This document shows, piece by piece, positions 59,481 to 64,000 of a stretch of DNA of 64,000 bases. The DNA lies in contig QZKN01000112.1 of NCBI GenBank assembly GCA_003598175.1, positions 1 to 64,000 of the forward strand, read 5' to 3'. Positions within the stretch are counted from its first letter, which is position 1, and every line of letters begins with the position of its first letter. Position numbers and translations under genes: made by a program. This stretch comes from Candidatus Omnitrophota bacterium. Lineage in GTDB: Bacteria; Hinthialibacterota; Hinthialibacteria; Hinthialibacterales; Hinthialibacteraceae. The notes beneath the pieces are model-generated. The model was given only the letters and a program-made list of their open reading frames with translations, searched no databases and had not been told where the DNA came from.

Positions 59481-60269
59481 ATGAACCAAATCCATCGAAC
59501 TCGCATAATTTCGCCCGTTTTCGTTTTCGTCATGCTTCTCACCTCCTGCAGTTCCAAAGAGTTGAGAATGTTGCAGGATTCCGTCAGTGATTTGGAAATG
59601 CGTGTATATCGTTACCAGCAGGAATCGAGTAAAGAAACAACGAAAACCACGTCTTCTCTCAGTGAAGTGAATGAATCGATCAATACAGCGTTTCAAGAGA
59701 TCCGCTATGCACAATCCAATCTTGAAAATCTCATGAATCAGTTATCCGGCCGCGTGGCGGGAGTCGAACGCAGAGTAGAGCAATTAGGGGAACGGATGAA
59801 TCGTCTCGATACCAATTCATCGGAAAATTATTCGGTTTTGACGGATAACATCAATTTGGTTCGCGAGCAATCAAAAGAAGAACTTTCCCACGAGTTAGCG
59901 AATTTAAAAGCGGAAATGCGAAAGATTGCTTCCGATCTGTCCGGGCTTCGCGAGCAATCGGCGCAAAATCGGGGTGCAATGGAATCGCGGCTGAATGCAA
60001 GGATTACGCAGTTGGAATCCAACACCCAGGCCGTTTACGAACGAATCCTGAAAGAAATGGGAATCGCCTCGCCTGTAAAGAATACCTCTTCAACCTCTTC
60101 AGAACAGGAGAGTTACACAGGAACGGTTCACATCGTTAGTAGCGGAGATACGTTGTCCAACATCGCCGCCAAATATCAAGTCTCCATGCGAGCGATTCAA
60201 GAGTTGAACGGTATTGACGATCCCTCCCGGATCATACTCGGCCAACGAATACGCATACCATCTCGATAA
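59481..60269 (+). CDS. Coiled-coil lipoprotein with C-terminal LysM domain
   Basis: A 262-residue lipoprotein. The signal peptide ends in the lipobox LLTSC. Residues about 25-190 form a long coiled coil with heptads (LRMLQDSVSDLEMRVYRYQQ, VERRVEQLGERMNRLDTN). A single LysM peptidoglycan-binding domain lies at about 213-262 (VHIVSSGDTLSNIAAKYQV, QELNGIDDPSRIILGQRIRI). In enterobacteria the Tol cluster includes CpoB, another coiled-coil periplasmic protein. This one takes that position but is membrane-anchored and carries LysM instead of TPR repeats. It would link the Tol machine to peptidoglycan. It precedes tolQ by 32 bases. Confidence 0.82.
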   Translation: MNQIHRTRIISPVFVFVMLLTSCSSKELRMLQDSVSDLEMRVYRYQQESSKETTKTTSSLSEVNESINTAFQEIRYAQSNLENLMNQLSGRVAGVERRVEQLGERMNRLDTNSSENYSVLTDNINLVREQSKEELSHELANLKAEMRKIASDLSGLREQSAQNRGAMESRLNARITQLESNTQAVYERILKEMGIASPVKNTSSTSSEQESYTGTVHIVSSGDTLSNIAAKYQVSMRAIQELNGIDDPSRIILGQRIRIPSR

Positions 60270-60301
60270 AGTAAGAGAAATGAAAGGATTTCGACGAACT
60301 A

Positions 60302-61099
60302 ATGCAAGCAAGTTTGATCGCTTTGGTCGCCGTCAATCAAATCGGCAACGTATTTCATCATGTGTTTACAGGATCTCTTCTTGGCAAATTGATCTATCTT
60401 TCGCTTTTTCTGCTTTCCGTGGCGACGTGGAGCATCATTCTCAAGAAAATATCGGATTTACGCGCGGAAAGAAAGCGAGCGGGAGAATTCAGGACATTAT
60501 TCAACCGATTGGAAGGAGACATCGTCGCTCTTTCGCAGGAAGGGATCATTCCGGCCAACAGTCCGGCCCGGCTTTTCGTGTCGGCTTACGAAGAATTGCG
60601 CTTATGGGCGACGCTGGATCGAGAACACAATTGCATCGTGGCGGACCGGCCTGTTATACCTGCGCTGGAGCGTACCCTGGACCGCGCCATTGAAATCGAA
60701 AAAGGCGTGTGGGAACGGGGAACCACTTTTTTGGCGACTACGGCCAGCAGCGCTCCGTTGTTGGGTCTTTTGGGGACGGTGTGGGGCATTTACATGGCAT
60801 TCCAGGAGATGGGAAACACGGACAGCGCCAGTTTAAGCACGGTGGCGCCGGCATTGGCCGAAGCCTTGCTGACCACGGTTGCGGGTTTGCTGGTCGCCAT
60901 TCCTGCTGTTTTTGCTCATAACGGCATATTGCGAGCGGTGCGAAATATCGAGAACCAACTTGAAAGTTTCGCCAACGAAATCATCAATCATTTTGATCGG
61001 CAGGTGGTCGTCGGCGCGAATCCTGCGAATCGAACCGTACCAAAAATCGTGACCCGAAAGAAAACCAATGTCCCTGCGAAAAGTGCGCTACCGAAGTGA
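60302..61099 (+). CDS. tolQ: TolQ/ExbB-type proton-channel subunit
   Basis: A 265-residue inner-membrane protein with three helices. The first is LIYLSLFLLSVATWSIILKK (about residue 31). The MotA/TolQ/ExbB core has FLATTASSAPLLGLLGTVWG (about 142) and a third segment ALAEALLTTVAGLLVAIPAV (about 182). These are the pore-lining helices that carry proton flow driving TolA. It overlaps tolR by 32 bases, a tight coupling. AAGGA lies upstream of ATG 60302. Confidence 0.92.
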   Translation: MQASLIALVAVNQIGNVFHHVFTGSLLGKLIYLSLFLLSVATWSIILKKISDLRAERKRAGEFRTLFNRLEGDIVALSQEGIIPANSPARLFVSAYEELRLWATLDREHNCIVADRPVIPALERTLDRAIEIEKGVWERGTTFLATTASSAPLLGLLGTVWGIYMAFQEMGNTDSASLSTVAPALAEALLTTVAGLLVAIPAVFAHNGILRAVRNIENQLESFANEIINHFDRQVVVGANPANRTVPKIVTRKKTNVPAKSALPK

Positions 61100-61487
61100 A
61101 CCGTTAACCGAAATCAACATGACGAATCTGATCGATATCGTCATGGTATTGCTTATCGCCTTTATTCTGGTTTCGAATTTTGTCGATAAAGGGCTGAACG
61201 TCAATTTGCCGGAAGTGCGGTATGCGGAAAGCATGGGAAAAGAGAAAATCGTGCTCGTCGTAGATCCGCAGGGAAAGCGATTCATGTTAAACGGCAATGC
61301 AGTGAACGAAGCCGATCTTCACGGTCGGTTGAGCGCCATTAAGGAAGAACATCCGGAAGAATCGATCTTCATCCAGGCCGACGAAACCTGTTTTTATGGC
61401 GATGTGGCGACGGCCTTATCCGCTGCCATGAAAGCGGGATTTTCTCAAGTCAATTTGCCGATGCGCCTGATCAAACAAAATCAGTGA
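61068..61487 (+). CDS. tolR: TolR/ExbD-type subunit
   Basis: A 139-residue protein with one membrane helix (about residues 20-39), which holds the proton-path Asp at position 23 (TNLIDIVMVLLIAFILVSNF). A periplasmic domain (about 60-135) follows, with IVLVVDPQGKRFMLNG and IFIQADETCFYGDVATAL. It forms the energy-transducing complex with TolQ. Its start lies inside the end of tolQ. Confidence 0.93.
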   Translation: MSLRKVRYRSEPLTEINMTNLIDIVMVLLIAFILVSNFVDKGLNVNLPEVRYAESMGKEKIVLVVDPQGKRFMLNGNAVNEADLHGRLSAIKEEHPEESIFIQADETCFYGDVATALSAAMKAGFSQVNLPMRLIKQNQ

Positions 61488-61507
61488 GAGATGGACAGAG
61501 AACGATC

Positions 61508-62293
61508 ATGAACGACCGGACCGCATTTTTCGCTTCTTTCGCCCTGCACATCGGGCTATTCCTGTCTCTTATCATCACGACCTGGGCCAATTATCGAATT
61601 CCGCAGCAATTCGTGCCGGTCGAACTGGTCCCGATGGAAATTGAAAAGCAACAACCGCAGCCGGAGCCGCCGCAACCGGAACCCCTCATCGAAGAAAAAC
61701 CCGATGACAAAAAACCCAAATTATCCGAAGACGCCATTCAGATGATGAAAGATCAGCTGAATAAATTGAAAACGCCGACGAAGACGCCCACCCCGACGAA
61801 ATCGCCGAAACCAACGGTCCGGCCGACCATAAGCAAACCCACGGTAACACCCGCGCCCACGCGAACTCCAATCCCGACATTGGCCGCGACAATGATTCCG
61901 CTGGAGAATTTGACGCAATCCTCCACGCCGATTCCGGCGTCGCAACAGGCGGCCTCGACGGCGGAAAATCCTTACGAAATCTTCATCGAAGGAGATTCCG
62001 ATTACGATTTCAGTAGTTACAAAGGAACCATCAACCGATTATTGCAACGGGCATGGCGTCCGCCGACCGCACTTCCGCCCGAACGGCGTGACCATATAGC
62101 CGTTGTTTCGTTTACTATTTACCGAGATGGAACCACCGCGAATATCGAAATGGAATCCTCATCCGGCTGGGCGTTGTTGGACCAGACGGTGCGTGAGGCG
62201 GTGAAACGGGCAAGCCCATTGGAAGCCTTGCCCCAGACCTACTCTTCCGGACGAATTCGGGTTAGAGTTCCTTTTATATTACCGGCAAAATAA
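61508..62293 (+). CDS. TolA/TonB-like energy-transducing protein
   Basis: A 261-residue protein. One membrane anchor (AFFASFALHIGLFLSLIITTW) is followed by a Pro/Lys/Thr-rich extended region (about 45-140) with many PTKTPTPTKSPKP repeats. A C-terminal TonB/TolA globular domain (about 165-258) has YKGTINRLLQRAWRPP, HIAVVSFTIYRDGTTANIEM and REAVKRASPLEALPQTY. The position after tolR makes it the TolA counterpart, but the C-terminal sequence is of the TonB type, so the two cannot be separated. ATG 61508 was chosen, 20 bases after the tolR stop. Confidence 0.85.
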   Translation: MNDRTAFFASFALHIGLFLSLIITTWANYRIPQQFVPVELVPMEIEKQQPQPEPPQPEPLIEEKPDDKKPKLSEDAIQMMKDQLNKLKTPTKTPTPTKSPKPTVRPTISKPTVTPAPTRTPIPTLAATMIPLENLTQSSTPIPASQQAASTAENPYEIFIEGDSDYDFSSYKGTINRLLQRAWRPPTALPPERRDHIAVVSFTIYRDGTTANIEMESSSGWALLDQTVREAVKRASPLEALPQTYSSGRIRVRVPFILPAK

Positions 62294-62312
62294 TGTGATT
62301 GAGGGATTTGAA

Positions 62313-63713
62313 ATGAACCGGATTCCGTGGTTGAGGATGTTGACATTAGCTAGTCTCGTTGCCTGTTGTGGGATTCCCGCTCCGTGCCAGGAAACGATCG
62401 AAGTGGGACCGGTCGTCAAGTCGCCGGAACGGTCGGCGGTTTTGGTGACCAAACCGTATGTGGAATCGGATTTCACCGACAAGGATAAGATCGTCCAGGA
62501 AATTTACGAATTATTCGTGTTCGATCTTCAATTTGCCGATGCATTCCGAATTTATGAAGAAACGCCGCAGGCGGCCTATCTCAATAACAAGGATTTCGAA
62601 AACAAAATGGTCGATTTCGGCGCCTGGAAGCAATTTCAGATTCAAGACAAAGCGATGGATTACCTCGTCAAAACCATTTTGGTTCCGCGAGGAACGGGCT
62701 ATCTGGAATTGGATTTGCTTGTCTATGATATCAGCACGGGAGAGAGAGTGGTCGGTATGGCTTACGGACAGGAACGTCCGTTTCCCATCAATAATTTACG
62801 AAGGGCCGGCCATCGAGCCACGGCGAAAATCATCACGACATTGACGGGAGACGCGGTAACACCGATTACGGAGACGCGCATCGCCTATGTCAACTACGAC
62901 ACGTCGAAACAGACGAAAGAATTATTCGTCATGGACTACGACGGGTGGGAAAAAAGTTTGGTGCAGATTACATTTTTCAATTCGGTGACGCGATTTCCCG
63001 ATTGGTCGCCCGATGGATTGGAATTGACCTATGTATCATACAAAAACAATTGGCCGGATGCATACATCCACCATTTACCCAGCGGCAAGGTAAGCGTTTT
63101 GGCGCAATTCAAGGGAACCAACAATACGCCGCGTTGGTTTCCCGACGGCAAACGATTGGCCATTTCTCTTTCCGCGCAGGGAAATGCGGAAATTTATACG
63201 ATCACCCGAGATGGAAAAGAGACAAAACGGCTGACGTTCAATCGAGCCATCGACGTATCGCCCGACGTGTCGCCGGCGGGAAACCAAATCGCTTTCATTT
63301 CGGACCGCGTGGGAAGTCCGCAAGTGTATGTTATGGATGTGGACGGCGCGAATTTAAGGCGCATATCGTATATTGAACGCAAATGCGATACACCGTTCTG
63401 GTCTCCGGTTCCCATCGACAATGATTATCGCATCGTATTCGCCAGCCTGTCGGGTGGAGGCCAGGCGGATATCTATACTGTGCGTCCCGATGGAACCGAT
63501 GCGAATATGCTGACGGACGGAATCGGAACCAACCTGAATCCGACCTGGTCGCCCGACGGCAAATACATCGCGTTTTCATCCACACGGTTGGGGAAAGCGG
63601 AAATTTTTCTCACATCCGCCAGGCCCGATTCGTTGCTTCCGAACGGGAAAAAAATTCACCGCTTAACCTTTCTGCCGGGTGAGAACCTTTCACCGGCGTG
63701 GTCGCCCAATTGA
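62313..63713 (+). CDS. tolB: TolB beta-propeller protein
   Basis: A 466-residue periplasmic protein. The signal peptide covers about residues 1-25. The N-terminal alpha/beta domain (about 35-170) is followed by six WD40-like propeller blades (TRFPDWSPDGLELTYVS, TPRWFPDGKRLAISLS, DVSPDVSPAGNQIAFIS, DTPFWSPVPIDNDYRIVFAS, NPTWSPDGKYIAFSS, SPAWSPN). It links Pal and TolA at the outer membrane. ATG 62313 follows GAGGGA. The protein ends with the last blade, as usual. Confidence 0.93.
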   Translation: MNRIPWLRMLTLASLVACCGIPAPCQETIEVGPVVKSPERSAVLVTKPYVESDFTDKDKIVQEIYELFVFDLQFADAFRIYEETPQAAYLNNKDFENKMVDFGAWKQFQIQDKAMDYLVKTILVPRGTGYLELDLLVYDISTGERVVGMAYGQERPFPINNLRRAGHRATAKIITTLTGDAVTPITETRIAYVNYDTSKQTKELFVMDYDGWEKSLVQITFFNSVTRFPDWSPDGLELTYVSYKNNWPDAYIHHLPSGKVSVLAQFKGTNNTPRWFPDGKRLAISLSAQGNAEIYTITRDGKETKRLTFNRAIDVSPDVSPAGNQIAFISDRVGSPQVYVMDVDGANLRRISYIERKCDTPFWSPVPIDNDYRIVFASLSGGGQADIYTVRPDGTDANMLTDGIGTNLNPTWSPDGKYIAFSSTRLGKAEIFLTSARPDSLLPNGKKIHRLTFLPGENLSPAWSPN

Positions 63714-63741
63714 GAGGAAACAGAACCTACTCGTGAACAGG

Positions 63742-63768
63742 CGCCGGACGTCATAGTCCGGCGTTTTA
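63742..63768 (+). terminator. Terminator after tolB
   Basis: CGCCGGAC (63742-63749) pairs with GTCCGGCG (63756-63763) around a six-base loop, followed by TTTT. It lies 28 bases after the tolB stop codon. Confidence 0.85.
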
Positions 63769-63936
63769 TCAAATCAAATAAACGCGGAAGGATTCCGGTC
63801 GAAATTCGCAAAATTACGCCTTCCAGACGCATAGATTTCTTGCTAATCATGCATGGATCGAGTAGTCTATAACAGTTATCCATCACGTGGGAATTATCCA
63901 ACTGCATTGATCAGTTGAAGGGGATGGTTTTATTCG

Positions 63937-64000
63937 ATGTATCTGCGCGGCCTGATGGTTCTCATAGGGATTTTGTTTTATTCCGCATCAAACTCGAATG
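63937..64000 (+). CDS. Start of a secreted protein, cut by the window edge
   Basis: ATG 63937, preceded by GAAGGGGATGG, opens a frame reading MYLRGLMVLIGILFYSASNS, a likely signal peptide. The gene continues past the window. In a Tol cluster the next gene is often pal, but the short hydrophobic start alone cannot confirm this, and a terminator separates it from tolB. Confidence 0.5.
   Translation, partial: MYLRGLMVLIGILFYSASNSN

Noticed and set aside
59243-59557. 104-codon minus-strand frame with partly protein-like sequence
   Set aside because: It overlaps the start of the LysM lipoprotein gene, has no ribosome site and matches no family I know.

Overview
The window looks like a chromosomal segment of an uncultivated Gram-negative, respiring bacterium. 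Double-membrane markers are abundant: a Tol-Pal-type cluster, an outer-membrane beta-barrel, SurA-like and LolA-like proteins, lipoprotein signal peptides and FapA-type proteins. Genes such as a Minf_1886-family protein, an ADP-dependent sugar kinase, a GH57 glucanase, BshB1 and a pseudopilin-like protein with a 'LTTPVSFLSHVPIDPF' tract, together with hairpin repeats scattered between genes, resemble uncultured phyla of the FCB/PVC type (Sumerlaeota or Hydrogenedentota would fit). This placement is an inference and I cannot prove it. No rRNA, tRNA, CRISPR array, phage or complete insertion sequence was seen.

Layout. 0.5-9.6 kb: two divergent multihaem cytochrome operons. The minus-strand one encodes an 11-haem lipoprotein, a beta-barrel, a tetrahaem shuttle and a 9-haem protein. 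The plus-strand one encodes a NapC/NirT-like 7-haem quinol dehydrogenase and an 11-haem cytochrome c fused to a cytochrome b membrane domain. Together they look like a complete route from the quinone pool to the outer membrane (extracellular electron transfer or metal reduction). 9.7-11.5 kb: ADP-dependent sugar kinase with a coupled small gene. 11.5-24 kb: mixed genes (pseudopilin-like, LapA-like, DUF4380, TldD peptidase, MerR regulator, MATE exporter, membrane protein, parvulin chaperones, Minf_1886, GT2). 25-29.7 kb: glycogen synthase, GH57 and a LolA-like protein. 29.9-31.5 kb: a large Ala/Gly-rich secreted protein, possibly the surface layer. 31.7-36.4 kb: GT2, radical SAM/SPASM and ComEC.

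36.5-39.0 kb: an AAA ATPase overlapping a small unknown partner gene, bracketed by imperfect direct repeats and lying against a decayed hydrolase gene. This is the best candidate for an undescribed (perhaps defence) module. 39-45.5 kb: NADP-isocitrate dehydrogenase, malate dehydrogenase, a metallo-beta-lactamase-fold protein, PII, and two tandem Maf/CgeB-like glycosyltransferase genes, the second truncated at a small inverted-repeat element. 45.7-48.7 kb: a Zur-like regulator with znuA-znuC-znuB and a possible autoregulatory operator. 49-55.8 kb: M14-like peptidase, CocE-type hydrolase, beta-helix protein, DeoC, LPG-synthase-like membrane protein, BshB1. 55.8-58.9 kb: tandem FapA paralogues. 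59.5-64 kb: coiled-coil/LysM lipoprotein, TolQ, TolR, a TolA/TonB-like protein, TolB and the start of a further secreted protein.

Two recurring themes are worth noting. Intergenic gaps carry short GC-rich hairpin repeats, several of which sit at gene ends and could act as terminators. Some gaps also hold frameshifted C-terminal remnants of genes (an alpha/beta hydrolase and a D-aminoacylase-like amidohydrolase), so gene decay is visible here. Start codons were moved from the longest open frame wherever a Shine-Dalgarno sequence or signal peptide argued for it.
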